Source: Fischerella sp. PCC 9605
GTDB taxonomy: Bacteria > Cyanobacteriota > Cyanobacteriia > Cyanobacteriales > Nostocaceae
Assembly (NCBI RefSeq): GCF_000517105.1
Contig: NZ_KI912148.1
Coordinates: 1,482,518 to 1,546,517 of the forward strand
Direction: 5' to 3'
DNA: 64,000 nt
The notes under the pieces are model-generated. The model did not search any database. It was not told the origin of the DNA and saw only the letters and a list, made by a program, of their open reading frames with translations. How positions within the stretch are numbered: position 1 is the stretch's first letter; each line of letters opens with the position of its first letter. A program made the position numbers and the translations under genes. This document shows, piece by piece, positions 17,111 to 27,480 of the stretch.

Positions 17111-18850
17111 ATGACTACAGTAGCTCAAATTCGCCCTTCATCAGTTTTTCTGGTCAGTGGCGGTGCTAAAGGTATTACAGCTAAGTGTGCTATTAGGTTA
17201 GCACAGCAATATCCTTGCAAGTTTATTCTTCTTGGACGTTCGGAACTTTTAGAAACAGAACCTGAGTGGGCTAAAGATTGTTTTGATGAAGCGACATTAA
17301 AAAAACGCATCATGGAATATCTTCTTTCTCTTGGAGAGAAGCCCACACCCATGAGCTTACAAAAGGTTTATAATCAAATTTCTTCGAGTCGAGAAATTAA
17401 AGAAACTTTGGCGGCGATTCAAAAAGCAGGTGGTCAAGCAGAATATATCAGTGCTGATGTGACTGATGTCTCGGCTTTAAATCAAAAACTTGCTACTGCT
17501 GTTGAACGTATAGGTCAAATTACAGGCATCATTCACGGTGCTGGCAATTTAGCCGATAAGTTGATTGAAAAGAAAACAGAACAGGATTTTGAAAAAGTTT
17601 ACACTGCTAAAGTGCAAGGTCTAGAAAATCTTTTATCTTGCATCAAACCCAGTCAACTTGAACATTTAGTTTTGTTTTCTTCGGTAACAGGTTTTTACGG
17701 TAATATCGGACAATCTGATTATGCTATTGCTAACGAAATTCTCAACAAATCAGCCCATTTAATCAAGCAAAAATATCCCCAGTGTCACGTTGTTGCTATT
17801 AACTGGGGAGGTTGGGATAGTGGCATGGTGACACCAGAATTGAAAAAAGAATTTGCCCGTCGGGGTATTGATATTATCCCAGTGGAAGCGGGAACACAAA
17901 TGTTAGTTAGAGAAATGCATCTTGCCAATCACAATACCACACAAGTTGTGATCGGCAGTCCAATGACTCCACCCGCTGCAACTATAGAACCAGAACTCCG
18001 CAGCTATCGCATCCGTCGTAAACTTGCACTCGCAGCAAATCCCTTTTTACAGGATCATGTAATTGCCGGTAATCCCGTTTTGCCAGCAACTTGTGCAGTA
18101 TCATGGATGTCCGATGTTTGCGAAAAACTATATCCAGGATATAAAGCATTTAGTAGTACAGATTTCCGGATATTCAAAGGAATTACCTTCAATGAAACCT
18201 TAGCTGATGAATATATTCTCGACTTGCAAGAAACTTCCAAAAATATCGATACTCACGAAGTTAATTTCTTGTGCAAAATTTCGAGTAAAACTCCAGAAGG
18301 TAAAACCATATATCACTTCAGCACTCAAGTTAAACTCCTGCGTGACATTCCTCCCGCCCCTACCTATGAAAACCTGAATCTCGTAGAAGATAACATCATT
18401 ACCACCACTGGTAAAGACTTTTATCAAACAGGAGAATCAGCATTATTTCACGGTTCCACTTTCCAACAACTTAGAAGAGTAATAAATATTAGTCCCGATA
18501 AAATCACCGTCGAATGTTTTTGGCAAGAAATCGACAAAACCAAACAAGGTCAATTTCCAGCATATTGGATCAATGGATTTACAACCGATCTGAGTACCCA
18601 TCCCTTATGGATTTGGCTATATCATTACCATCAAGAAATTTGCTTGCCAGGACAACAAGAAAGATACGAACAATTTGCCAAAACACCCTATAATCAACCA
18701 TTCTACGTCTCCTGTGAAATCAAAAGTAAAACACAAACAGGCGTAGTTGCTGATTTCTTTGTACACGATCAACAAGGAACAATCTACTCACAACTCTTGG
18801 GAGGTAAAGGCATTATTTTCCCAGCCAAATTAATGCGACCAAAAGCATAA
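17111..18850 (+). CDS. hglD: heterocyst glycolipid synthase subunit HglD (ketoreductase-dehydratase)
   Basis: A 579-residue protein supplying the ketoreductase and dehydratase steps of the Hgl synthase. The KR Rossmann domain begins VFLVSGGAKGIT, with the catalytic serine region LFSSVTGFYGN and Tyr204 in QSDYAIANE. From about 300 a hotdog-fold dehydratase has His316 in QDHVIAGNPVLPATC, matching the HxxxGxxxxP motif, and continues to ALFHGSTFQQLRRV. The ATG at 17111 has GAGG eight bases upstream and starts just before the KR; TTG/ATG codons at 17066 and 17072 are weaker. The KR lacks its N-terminal structural half, which appears at the C-terminus of HglE, so the two proteins probably dock. Confidence 0.88.
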   Translation: MTTVAQIRPSSVFLVSGGAKGITAKCAIRLAQQYPCKFILLGRSELLETEPEWAKDCFDEATLKKRIMEYLLSLGEKPTPMSLQKVYNQISSSREIKETLAAIQKAGGQAEYISADVTDVSALNQKLATAVERIGQITGIIHGAGNLADKLIEKKTEQDFEKVYTAKVQGLENLLSCIKPSQLEHLVLFSSVTGFYGNIGQSDYAIANEILNKSAHLIKQKYPQCHVVAINWGGWDSGMVTPELKKEFARRGIDIIPVEAGTQMLVREMHLANHNTTQVVIGSPMTPPAATIEPELRSYRIRRKLALAANPFLQDHVIAGNPVLPATCAVSWMSDVCEKLYPGYKAFSSTDFRIFKGITFNETLADEYILDLQETSKNIDTHEVNFLCKISSKTPEGKTIYHFSTQVKLLRDIPPAPTYENLNLVEDNIITTTGKDFYQTGESALFHGSTFQQLRRVINISPDKITVECFWQEIDKTKQGQFPAYWINGFTTDLSTHPLWIWLYHYHQEICLPGQQERYEQFAKTPYNQPFYVSCEIKSKTQTGVVADFFVHDQQGTIYSQLLGGKGIIFPAKLMRPKA

Positions 18851-18867
18851 GTTTTAATTTCTTCCTT

Positions 18868-18926
18868 TGTGTCTTAGTGTCTTGGTGTTTCAAATATTCT
18901 CTTCACCACCAAGACACTAAGACACC
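18868..18926. repeat. 59 bp hairpin repeat (GTGTCTTAGTGTCTTGG family) between hglD and hglC
   Basis: Arms 18868-18887 and 18907-18926 match at 19 of 20 positions. The same family occurs at 7217-7240, 9613-9635 and 23645-23712. The downstream edge is 28 bp before the hglC GTG, so the hairpin is transcribed with the operon and could affect processing or partial termination. Confidence 0.8.
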
Positions 18927-18954
18927 AAGAAATAACAGTATTAGGAGAATAACT

Positions 18955-21900
18955 GTGGAAAAAATAGCAATTATCGGATTCTCATGCCTATTTCCCGACG
19001 CCAAAAATCCTGAAGAATTCTGGCAAAATCTCATTCAACAAAAAGATTCAACATCATCCATAACTTCCGAAGAACTCGGAGTAAATCCACAAATATTTTA
19101 CGAACCAACCAAAGGTAAACCAGACAAAATTTACTCCTTAAAAGGTGGATTCATCCGCGATTTTAAATTCTATCCTACAGGATACAAACTACCAGCAGAA
19201 TTACTAGAAAAACTAGATAATACCTTTAAATGGTCACTGCATGTTGCTAAACAAGCTTTGCAACACAGTGGTTATTTAGATCAAGAATCTCTTCTCTCTC
19301 GGTGCGGAGTAATATTAGGTACTCTCTCTCTACCTACCAAAGCTTCAAATCAATTATTTGCGCCAATATATCAGCAAGTTTTAGCACCCGCAGTTAGAGA
19401 ACTTTTACAGCAAGAAGAATTCGATTTAGCTACATTAAATTCATCTGACCAAACTTCACCCTACAATGTGATGATATCGGGCTTACCAGCAGCAATCATC
19501 GCCCAAGCTTTTTCACTATCAAATATTCATTTTTGTATAGATGCTGCCTGTTCATCGCCACAATATTCTATTAGGCTGGCATCCCATTATCTGTGGACGC
19601 ACAAAGCTGATTTAATGCTAGCGGGAGGTATTAGTTGTGCAGATCCGCTGTTTATCAGGATGTTGTTTTCCGGTATTCAAGGATATCCCGAAAATAATGA
19701 TATCAGCCGTCCTTTAGATAAATTATCGCGGGGGATGCTGACTGCGGAAGGTGCGGGAATGGTGGTGCTGAAACGATATAGCGATGCAGTTAGAGATGGC
19801 GATCGCATTTATGCTACCATCACAGGCAACGGGCTTTCTAATGATGGTCGAGGCAAGCATTTACTCAGCCCCAATTCCAAAGGGCAAACTCTCGCTTTTG
19901 AACGCGCCTACCAAGAAGCACAAATCAATCCTAACAACATTGATTACATGGAATGCCATGCTACTGGCACGTTATTGGGAGATAGCACCGAATTCCAATC
20001 AATTGAAACTTTCTTCGGTAAATATCAAGCAACACCTTTGCTGGGTTCTGTGAAATCTAACGTCGGTCACTTGCTCACCGCCGCTGGCAGCGTTAGCTTA
20101 ATTAAGGTGCTAATGAGTATGTCTAGGGGTGTCATCCCAGCCACGATTAATATCACAGAACCGATGGGTTCAGATAACAATGTTGTTTCCCCAAAACGCA
20201 TTGTGACTAGCACCACGGATTGGCCGGGAAATACACCAGTAAAACGCGCCGCTATCAGTGCATTTGGTTTGGGTGGAACCAATGCCCACATGATTTTAGA
20301 ACAAGGAAATACAACAGAAGCAGTTACACCAGAAGAACCTCTCCACCCTGCCAAACTTGCCATCGTTGGTATGGATGCCTTGTTTGGTGGATGCGATGGT
20401 TTAGATGCTTTTGAACGCAGCATTTACGAAGGCACACAACATTTTATTCCCTTACCACCTAACAGATGGTACGGGATAGAAAAGCAAGCAGAGTTACTTA
20501 AAAAGTATGGGTTGGCTGATGGTAAACCACCATTAGGAGCATACATCACTGATTTTGAAATCGATACTGTTTCAAGCAAAATTCCGCCGAATGAACTAGA
20601 AAAACTCAATCAACAACAATTATTACTGCTAAAAGTTGCCGAACGTGCTTTAAAAGATGCAGGCATTAAAGAAGGCGCAAATGTATCAGTAATAATTGCC
20701 ACAGAAACAGAATATTCTGTTCATCATTTACAGCAAAGATGGAATTTATCTTGGCAGATTAAGGAAGGATTAATTGCCGGAGAAATTTCTCTACCGTCTG
20801 ATAAAGTTAATCAATTAGAGACCATCGTAAAAGATGGTATTCACCATCCCGTCGAAAGCAGTGAATATGTGAGTTATATCGCCAATATTATGGCGAGTCG
20901 CATTTCTTCACTGTGGAATTTTACTGCCCCTGTTTTTACCATCACTGCGGGAGAAAACTCTACTTTCAAAGTTTTGGAAGTAGCACAACATTTACTTACT
21001 ACCGGGGAAGCAGATGCTGTACTTGTGGGTGCCGTCGATTTAGCTGGCGGTTTGAAAAATGTGTTGTTGCGAAATCAAATGGCAGCAATTAATACGGGTG
21101 CAAATACCCTTGCCTACGACCAAAAAGCAAATGGCTGGATGGTTGGTGAAGGTGCAGGCGCAGTAGTATTAAAGCTGCACGAAACTGCTAAAAAAGATAG
21201 CGATCGCATTTACGCGGCCGTTGACGCCATCAGTTTTGTGCAAGATCGTCTGGGAAACAGTTGTGCCAAAGCTGTTCACCAAGTTTGCCAGCAAGCTTTG
21301 TTGATGGCAGGTATTAAACCTACAGACGTGAACTATCTCGAAGTTCATGGTAGTGGCATTCCACAGGAAGATGAAGCAGAAATCACAGGTTTGCTTCAGG
21401 CTTATCCAGGAAGTGCAAATGATTTAAGCTGTGCAATTGGCAGCGTTAAAGCAAATATCGGTCATACATACACTGCATCGGGAATTGCTAGTTTGATTAA
21501 GACTGCCCTGTGTCTTTATTACAGATATATTCCAGGTACACCAAAGTGGACTGGAGTCAAAGATAAGGGAGTATGGGGATCGGGGATTGGGGATCGGGGA
21601 CAGGGAAGAGTAAATTCTCCTCACACTCCCTTTTACGTTGCCCCCGAATCAAGACCTTGGTTCCTCGACAAACAAGCGACAAAAAGAATCGCTGCCATCA
21701 ATAGCATCGGAATGGATGGCACTTACGCCCATGTCATATTATCGGAAGAACCAGACCAAACAGAACGCAGCAGCAGATTTTTGCAGCAAACACCCTTTTA
21801 TTTGTTCCCGATTACCGGACGCGATCGCACAGATTTACTCACACAACTTGATACCCTCGAAAACACTGTTAACAACGGCACTTCTCTAGCAAACGCTGCT

Positions 21901-23592
21901 AACCTGGCTTTTGCTAACTATAAACTTGATGCGGGTGCAAATTACGTCTTAGTAATTTTGGCACACAACCAAAACGAACTAACCAGAGAAATCGCCGCCG
22001 CCCGTAAAGGTGTAGACAAAGCCTTTGCAAGTGGAGAAGACTGGCAAACACCGCTAGGTAGTTATTTCACAGCCAAACCACTGGGTAAACGGGGTGGAGT
22101 TGCTTACGTCTATCCAGCAGCAGTCAATTCCTATCTAGGTATCGCCCGTAACCTCTTCCGCTTATTCCCCAAAACCCTCGACGATATCGCCCTCAAAAAA
22201 CTACAACACCTCGTCGCCGACATTTCCCGCATAGTCTTTCCCAGAAGCTTAAACAAACTCTCATCCCGTCAACTCGAAACTCTCGAACAGCAATTCTTGG
22301 ACGATCCTCTAGCCATCTTCGACGTTGACATGCTGTATACCAGATTCATCACCCAAATCATTCGGGATGAATTTCAAGTCAAACCTAAATTCGTCTTTGG
22401 TTACAGCCTGGGTGAAACCAGCATGATGTCTGCGGTCGGTGTATGGGATAACTTTACCGAAGGAATTCGCGCCTTACACGCCTCACCACTATTTGCCGAC
22501 AGATTATCGGGTGCAAAAACAGCCGTCCGCGAGTATTGGCATTTACCACCAACCCAAGATAATAACTTCTGGGCTAACTACGTTCTCATGACTACCCCGT
22601 CCCAGGTTCGAGAATACCTCAAACATGAGAACCGTGTCTTCTTAACTCAAATCAACACACCAGAAGAAGTCGTCATCGCCGGTGAACCGGCAGCATGTGA
22701 AAGAATCATTCAAATTTTAGGCTGCAACGCCTTCCGCGCCCCCTTCGATCATGTCATTCACTGCGAGGCGATGCGTTCAGAATACGGGGAAATAGCTAGA
22801 GTTAACACCCTACCCACCCAGAAAAACCTACCAGATGTCACTCTCTATTCTGCTGCTGAGTATGGCCCGGTGAAAATAGAAAGTGGGGCGATCGCTAACA
22901 GTATCGCCACAGGATTATCACAACAATTAGATTTTCCCCGCTTAGTCAACCGAGTTTACGAAGATGGGGCCAGAATATTTATTGAAACGGGTGCTGGCAA
23001 TATTTGCTCACGATGGATTGATAAAATTCTCGGCAATAAAGAACACATCACTATATCTCTAAATAGAAGAGGTTTAGACGACCATAGCGGTATTGTTAAA
23101 GCACTAGCAAAACTTGTCAGCCATCAGGTTTCTGTTGATCTATCACCACTCTACACCCAGGTAACAGAAACTAATAAAAAATCCAAACTCACCCTTAAAA
23201 AAGTCACATTGGGTGGTCAAAGCATTACTGACAAAATCTTGACGGAAGAAAACAAAAAACTCTTCCACAATCTCGCTACAACTGCCAAAAAACCTGAACC
23301 CATCAACTCTCTTCAGACTCAGCCAGAAGAAATGCCAATACAAAATATCATGGATAACAGCTTAGAGCAAAAAGCAGCAGTACAATTTGTTGAGTTAACA
23401 GCCAATCCTCAGAAAATTACTCGACCCATTACCATTTTAAGTCAGGCTCATTACCAACAACTGAATGCTAACAATATCAGGGTTCATAAAACCCATGACG
23501 CTTTCTTAAAATCTCGCCAAGAATTTAGCCAACACATCAGTGAACTAATTCAACTACAACTACTATGTGCTGAAAATTTACTAAGTGAATAA
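18955..23592 (+). CDS. hglC: heterocyst glycolipid synthase subunit HglC (KS-CLF-AT)
   Basis: A 1546-residue condensing subunit resembling PfaC joined to a PfaB-like acyltransferase. The first ketosynthase (about 1-420) has Cys199 (DAACSS), His335 (ECHATGT) and His372 (NVGHLLTAAGS). The second (about 465-925) is a chain length factor: the active Cys is replaced by Glu667 (ITAGENST). An acyltransferase at about 1046-1390 has Ser1151 in GYSLGE. The C-terminal tail carries a helical motif (HKTHDAFLKSRQEFSQHI) like the repeats in HglE. The start is the GTG at 18955, 10 bp after GGAG; the longer frame from 18877 is read through a repeat. An in-frame repeat insertion lies in the CLF at about 870-887. 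Confidence 0.92.
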   Translation: MEKIAIIGFSCLFPDAKNPEEFWQNLIQQKDSTSSITSEELGVNPQIFYEPTKGKPDKIYSLKGGFIRDFKFYPTGYKLPAELLEKLDNTFKWSLHVAKQALQHSGYLDQESLLSRCGVILGTLSLPTKASNQLFAPIYQQVLAPAVRELLQQEEFDLATLNSSDQTSPYNVMISGLPAAIIAQAFSLSNIHFCIDAACSSPQYSIRLASHYLWTHKADLMLAGGISCADPLFIRMLFSGIQGYPENNDISRPLDKLSRGMLTAEGAGMVVLKRYSDAVRDGDRIYATITGNGLSNDGRGKHLLSPNSKGQTLAFERAYQEAQINPNNIDYMECHATGTLLGDSTEFQSIETFFGKYQATPLLGSVKSNVGHLLTAAGSVSLIKVLMSMSRGVIPATINITEPMGSDNNVVSPKRIVTSTTDWPGNTPVKRAAISAFGLGGTNAHMILEQGNTTEAVTPEEPLHPAKLAIVGMDALFGGCDGLDAFERSIYEGTQHFIPLPPNRWYGIEKQAELLKKYGLADGKPPLGAYITDFEIDTVSSKIPPNELEKLNQQQLLLLKVAERALKDAGIKEGANVSVIIATETEYSVHHLQQRWNLSWQIKEGLIAGEISLPSDKVNQLETIVKDGIHHPVESSEYVSYIANIMASRISSLWNFTAPVFTITAGENSTFKVLEVAQHLLTTGEADAVLVGAVDLAGGLKNVLLRNQMAAINTGANTLAYDQKANGWMVGEGAGAVVLKLHETAKKDSDRIYAAVDAISFVQDRLGNSCAKAVHQVCQQALLMAGIKPTDVNYLEVHGSGIPQEDEAEITGLLQAYPGSANDLSCAIGSVKANIGHTYTASGIASLIKTALCLYYRYIPGTPKWTGVKDKGVWGSGIGDRGQGRVNSPHTPFYVAPESRPWFLDKQATKRIAAINSIGMDGTYAHVILSEEPDQTERSSRFLQQTPFYLFPITGRDRTDLLTQLDTLENTVNNGTSLANAANLAFANYKLDAGANYVLVILAHNQNELTREIAAARKGVDKAFASGEDWQTPLGSYFTAKPLGKRGGVAYVYPAAVNSYLGIARNLFRLFPKTLDDIALKKLQHLVADISRIVFPRSLNKLSSRQLETLEQQFLDDPLAIFDVDMLYTRFITQIIRDEFQVKPKFVFGYSLGETSMMSAVGVWDNFTEGIRALHASPLFADRLSGAKTAVREYWHLPPTQDNNFWANYVLMTTPSQVREYLKHENRVFLTQINTPEEVVIAGEPAACERIIQILGCNAFRAPFDHVIHCEAMRSEYGEIARVNTLPTQKNLPDVTLYSAAEYGPVKIESGAIANSIATGLSQQLDFPRLVNRVYEDGARIFIETGAGNICSRWIDKILGNKEHITISLNRRGLDDHSGIVKALAKLVSHQVSVDLSPLYTQVTETNKKSKLTLKKVTLGGQSITDKILTEENKKLFHNLATTAKKPEPINSLQTQPEEMPIQNIMDNSLEQKAAVQFVELTANPQKITRPITILSQAHYQQLNANNIRVHKTHDAFLKSRQEFSQHISELIQLQLLCAENLLSE
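21560..21612. repeat. in-frame GGGGATTGGGGATCGG repeat inside the hglC chain-length-factor domain
   Basis: GGAGTATGGGGATCGGGGAT and following units interrupt the second KS fold between YYRYIPGTPKW and HTPFYVAPESRPW, where related KS domains have a short loop. It adds about 18 Gly/Asp/Arg-rich residues. The same GGGGATTGGGGA units occur at 39010-39035 and 57150-57180 outside genes. Confidence 0.75.
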
Positions 23593-23644
23593 GCATCTCA
23601 TCTTGGGGATTATGTCAAGGTAGAAGTCTCCCAAATGAGTTTTT

Positions 23645-23712
23645 CTTGGTGTCTTAGTGTCTTGGTGGTGAAAAAAATAATATTTGAAACACAAAGACAC
23701 TAAGACACAAAG
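23645..23712. repeat. 68 bp hairpin repeat (GTGTCTTAGTGTCTTGG family) between hglC and hglG
   Basis: Arms 23645-23667 and 23690-23712 pair over 23 bp with two mismatches. It is the second copy of the family inside the operon, in a spacer of 175 bp before the hglG start. Confidence 0.8.
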
Positions 23713-23767
23713 AGGTAAATATTTTTTATTCATCAATTACTAATACTTAACTTGAGGTCAAACTACC

Positions 23768-25438
23768 GTGAAAACAGTAGATGCGGTACTAGGTAAACAA
23801 GAGAATGGTCTTGATTTTTATGGACAAACCTGCAACTTCAATCAGGTATGGAAAGGTTCCTTAGATTGCATCACATTTGACCCTACCATAATCAAAGAAA
23901 AACTTCTATCTTTAGATAAACCTTGTTATATTGTTAGAGTTGACGGCAAAATTGGTGTCAGTAACGACGGTTATTTGTCTCCTCTTGATAATGGTAAAAC
24001 AGGACAAATTGAACTGTTAACGGTGATTCCACCCATCAAGCTACAACAATTAGGAGACCCAAATTTTCTCTCTTTTCATGGCGTGAAATATGCCTATACC
24101 ACTGGTGCAATGGCTGGTGGTATTGCTTCAGAAGAAATGGTTATTGCTCTCGGAAAAGAAGGAATTTTGAGTTCCTTTGGTGCAGGTGGTTTACCTCCAA
24201 ATCGCTTAGAAATAGCTATTAACCGCATCCAGCAAACCTTGCCAAATGGGCCCTATGCTTTCAATTTAATTCACAGTCCGAATGAACCTGCAATTGAGCG
24301 TGGTGCAGTGGATTTATACCTCAAATATGGGGTGAGAACAATAGAAGCTTCGGCATTTTTGGACTTAACTCCTAACATTGTTTATTATCGTGCGGCGGGA
24401 CTGGGTGTAAATGCAGCCAATGAAATTGAAATAAAAAATAAGGTTATTGCCAAAATTTCCCGTCGTGAAGTTGCTAGTAAATTTATGCAACCAGCGCCGC
24501 TAAAAATGCTCAAAGAACTGGTTGCACAAGGATTAATTAGTGAATTACAAGCGAATTTAGCCGCTAAAATTCCCCTAGCCGATGATATTACAGCAGAAGC
24601 AGATTCTGGTGGTCATACTGATAATCGTCCTTTGGTTTGTTTGTTACCTTCAATTGTCGCTTTGCGGGATGAAATTCAGGCACAGTATAACTATGAAAAA
24701 CCCATTCGAGTTGGGGTAGCAGGGGGAATTGCGACACCACAATCAGCCTTAGCTGCTTTTATGATGGGTGCTGCATATGTAGTGACTGGTTCAATTAATC
24801 AATCATGTATTGAATCTGGAAGTTGTCAGCATACCAAGCAATTGTTAGCACAAGCAGATATGGCTGACGTGATGATGGCCCCAGCCGCAGATATGTTTGA
24901 AATGGGGGTAAAATTGCAAGTTCTTAAACGCGGTACGATGTTCCCTCTCCGCGCTCAAAAATTATATGAAATCTACAGGAACTATAACTCAATTGAAGAG
25001 ATTCCTAACCAGGAAAGAGAGAAGCTAGAAAAACAAGTTTTTCGCAAGCCGCTTGCTCAAGTTTGGGAAGAAACTGTAACTTATCTATCTCAAAAAAATC
25101 CAGAAAAACTCGGGAAAGCTGTTAATAATCCCAAAATGAAAATGGCATTGATTTTCCGCTGGTATTTAGGGTTGTCTTCTCGCTGGTCTAATTCTGGAGA
25201 AAAAGGTCGAGAAGTAGATTATCAAATTTGGTGTGGCCCAGCAATAGGTAGCTTCAATGATTGGCTGCGAGGTTCCTATCTGTCAGATCCAAATAATCGC
25301 CGAGTAGTTGATATCGCTAACCACATCATGATTGGTACTGCATATTTATACCGGATTCAAAGTTTGAAAATTCAAGGACTGCAAATTTCGAATTATTACA
25401 CTCAGTATTCCCCAGTTCATTCTACATTGGAAGTCTAA
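23768..25438 (+). CDS. hglG: PfaD-like enoyl reductase of the Hgl synthase
   Basis: A 556-residue trans-acting, FMN-dependent enoyl reductase of the 2-nitropropane dioxygenase/PfaD family that would saturate the growing chain. The TIM-barrel core holds [52 protein letters not shown] (substrate/flavin loop), [20 protein letters not shown] and [10 protein letters not shown]. The C-terminal extension ([20 protein letters not shown], then [20 protein letters not shown]) is typical of PfaD proteins. The start is GTG at 23768. Its stop is 2 bp before the hglB ATG, so the two are translationally linked. The enzyme assignment is strong; the symbol hglG is from memory of Anabaena nomenclature and less certain. 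Confidence 0.87.
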   Translation: MKTVDAVLGKQENGLDFYGQTCNFNQVWKGSLDCITFDPTIIKEKLLSLDKPCYIVRVDGKIGVSNDGYLSPLDNGKTGQIELLTVIPPIKLQQLGDPNFLSFHGVKYAYTTGAMAGGIASEEMVIALGKEGILSSFGAGGLPPNRLEIAINRIQQTLPNGPYAFNLIHSPNEPAIERGAVDLYLKYGVRTIEASAFLDLTPNIVYYRAAGLGVNAANEIEIKNKVIAKISRREVASKFMQPAPLKMLKELVAQGLISELQANLAAKIPLADDITAEADSGGHTDNRPLVCLLPSIVALRDEIQAQYNYEKPIRVGVAGGIATPQSALAAFMMGAAYVVTGSINQSCIESGSCQHTKQLLAQADMADVMMAPAADMFEMGVKLQVLKRGTMFPLRAQKLYEIYRNYNSIEEIPNQEREKLEKQVFRKPLAQVWEETVTYLSQKNPEKLGKAVNNPKMKMALIFRWYLGLSSRWSNSGEKGREVDYQIWCGPAIGSFNDWLRGSYLSDPNNRRVVDIANHIMIGTAYLYRIQSLKIQGLQISNYYTQYSPVHSTLEV

Positions 25439-25440
25439 AT

Positions 25441-26949
25441 ATGAAAACAGCAAAAAAATCTTTAACAGCAGCAGAAATTCAAGCTTGGTTGCTATCACAT
25501 CTTGCTGAATTCTTAAAAGTTGCACCCGACGAAATCGATACTGAACAACCATTAGATAGTTACGGTTTGAATTCTACCCAGGCGATGTTGCTTGTTACCA
25601 AAGCAGAGAAAATGCTAGGATTTAAAGTGGCTCCAACGCTGCTGTGGCATTACCCAACAATTGCATCGCTATCACAGCGTTTAGCTGAAGAATCTGAAGA
25701 ATTATCATCAGATTTACAAGATACTGTTGCAGTTAAAAATGTAACTCCTGTCTTAGATTTAAGTGCTGAAGCTGTTCTCGATCCAAACATTCGTCCTGCA
25801 TCTGGCTCTTTTGTGTTTAAAAGCGAACCAGATAATGTCTTTTTAACAGGTGGAACTGGCTTTTTAGGAGCTTTTTTAATCCACGAACTACTACAGCAAA
25901 CTCATGCAGATATTTATTGCTTAGTACGTGCTGCTAATCCAGCAGAAGGTAAGCAAAAACTCAAGAAAAATTTGCAAAGTTATGCGCTGTGGGATGAACA
26001 ATTCAGTTCAAGAATTATACCTGTTATCGGCGATTTATCTCAACCACTATTAGGGATTAGCAAAGAAGGCTTTGAAATGCTAGCTGCTAATCTTGATAGT
26101 ATCTATCACAGTGCTGCAACGCTAAATTATGTTTATCCCTACTCAGCGCTCAAAAATCCCAACGTTTTAGGAACGCAAGAAGTGTTACGCTTGGCAAGTA
26201 TTTTTAAAGTCAAGCCTGTACATTATGTTTCTAGCGTCGCAGTTTTTGAATCGCCTTTTTATGCTGGCAAAGTTGTTAAAGAAGATGATAGCTTTGAGCA
26301 TTGGCAAGGCATTTTTCTGGGTTATTCTCAAACTAAATGGGTAGCAGAAAAGCTAGTCACAATTGCTCGTAAAAGAGGGCTTCCTGTAACTATCCACAGA
26401 CCACCTTTAATTGCAGGAGATAGCCAAACAGGTGTTTGCAATACAGATGATTTTATCAACTTGGTAATTAAAGGCTGTATCCAAATGGGATGTTTTCCAG
26501 ATGTGGATTATATGTTGGATGCATCACCTGTAGATTATGTGAGCAAAGCCATTGTTTATCTATCCAAACAAAAAGAATCACTAGGCAAAGCTTTTCACTT
26601 ACAGCATCCCGCACCTGTTCCGTTATCTAATTTACTTGAATGGATGCGTTCTCTTGGTTTTTCTATTCAAGTAATTCCCTACCAAGAGTGGCAAACCAAG
26701 TTAATTAACGATATCTCTTCCGCAGATAATCCGTTATATACGCTACGACCTTTCTTATTGGAACGCTGGTCGGAAGAACAAATCACTATTCCAGATTTGT
26801 ATTTGCAAACTAGAAGACCGAAAATCAATTGTGAGGCTACTTTGAATGCACTTGCTGGTAGTGGTATTGTTTGTCCGCCAATGGATACACAATTGTTTAT
26901 GACTTATTCTGCTTTCTTGATTCAAAATGGTTTTCTGAATGTTGCGTAG
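25441..26949 (+). CDS. hglB: HglB/HetM: ACP-thioester reductase
   Basis: A 502-residue protein that probably releases the finished acyl chain as aldehyde or alcohol using NADPH. An N-terminal ACP (about 10-85) has the phosphopantetheine Ser45 in SYGLNSTQA. The rest is an extended SDR thioester-reductase domain like the R domain of peptide synthetases: [15 protein letters not shown] (nucleotide loop 136-143), [25 protein letters not shown] and Y295-xxx-K299 in [12 protein letters not shown], then [13 protein letters not shown]-like [11 protein letters not shown]. This is the architecture described for HetM/HglB of Anabaena. It is the last gene of the synthase operon and is followed by a terminator-like hairpin. 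Confidence 0.92.
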   Translation: MKTAKKSLTAAEIQAWLLSHLAEFLKVAPDEIDTEQPLDSYGLNSTQAMLLVTKAEKMLGFKVAPTLLWHYPTIASLSQRLAEESEELSSDLQDTVAVKNVTPVLDLSAEAVLDPNIRPASGSFVFKSEPDNVFLTGGTGFLGAFLIHELLQQTHADIYCLVRAANPAEGKQKLKKNLQSYALWDEQFSSRIIPVIGDLSQPLLGISKEGFEMLAANLDSIYHSAATLNYVYPYSALKNPNVLGTQEVLRLASIFKVKPVHYVSSVAVFESPFYAGKVVKEDDSFEHWQGIFLGYSQTKWVAEKLVTIARKRGLPVTIHRPPLIAGDSQTGVCNTDDFINLVIKGCIQMGCFPDVDYMLDASPVDYVSKAIVYLSKQKESLGKAFHLQHPAPVPLSNLLEWMRSLGFSIQVIPYQEWQTKLINDISSADNPLYTLRPFLLERWSEEQITIPDLYLQTRRPKINCEATLNALAGSGIVCPPMDTQLFMTYSAFLIQNGFLNVA

Positions 26950-26991
26950 TACAGGATTGTACAAGTTCGTTCAGAATTAAAAGTATGTTAC

Positions 26992-27019
26992 GATCCCCCG
27001 CAACTTTGCTGGGGGGATC
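26992..27019 (+). terminator. strong hairpin after hglB
   Basis: GATCCCCC and GGGGGATC arms enclose an inner GCAA-CT-TTGC stem 42 bp after the hglB stop. There is no T-run, only CTAATTTG, so it may be a factor-independent pause, an mRNA 3'-end stabiliser or a dispersed repeat. A related hairpin sits inside tsaB. Confidence 0.5.
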
Positions 27020-27287
27020 TAATTTGTGGCAATAAATCGTAGCTTTTTAAACGCAGAGGAACGCGGAGGTGAACGCAGAGGGTCACAGAGTATTTAAAAT
27101 TTAATGCGTTACGAATTTGTGTAAGATTGTACTTGGTAGATAAGATGTTTGTTGGTTTGCAAATTCCCTATTAACAAAAAATGTTGATAGCTGAATTGTA
27201 AATTTAGATTCGTGCAAATATTTGTCAATTCAAACTCAATGTTTGTGTGAGCTTATTTCATAAGAACCTCTCTAAGGGATACGCCCC

Positions 27288-27316
27288 TTGACAGATTACA
27301 AGAAGTGGAGATATCT
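27288..27316 (+). promoter_or_regulatory. possible sigma-70-type promoter for the SDR gene
   Basis: TTGACA (27288-27293), a 17 bp spacer and ATATCT (27311-27316) stand about 165 bp before the SDR start, in a 530 bp spacer. The rest of the spacer shows GCAGAGGAACGCGGAGG-type dispersed repeats at 27052-27090 and nothing coding. Inference from consensus only. Confidence 0.35.
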
Positions 27317-27480
27317 CTAGCATGAACATGAAGGCATGAGATCTTCCGCTTCGGTTTTGGGCTTGCTTTTCTCATCTACTCTCAGCAGAATACTCGCAAT
27401 ATTCGTAAATTAATTTCTGGAATATTTGTTCATGAGATTAAAACAAATACTCTTTGTTTTGACAAAGGATATCTAAATTT

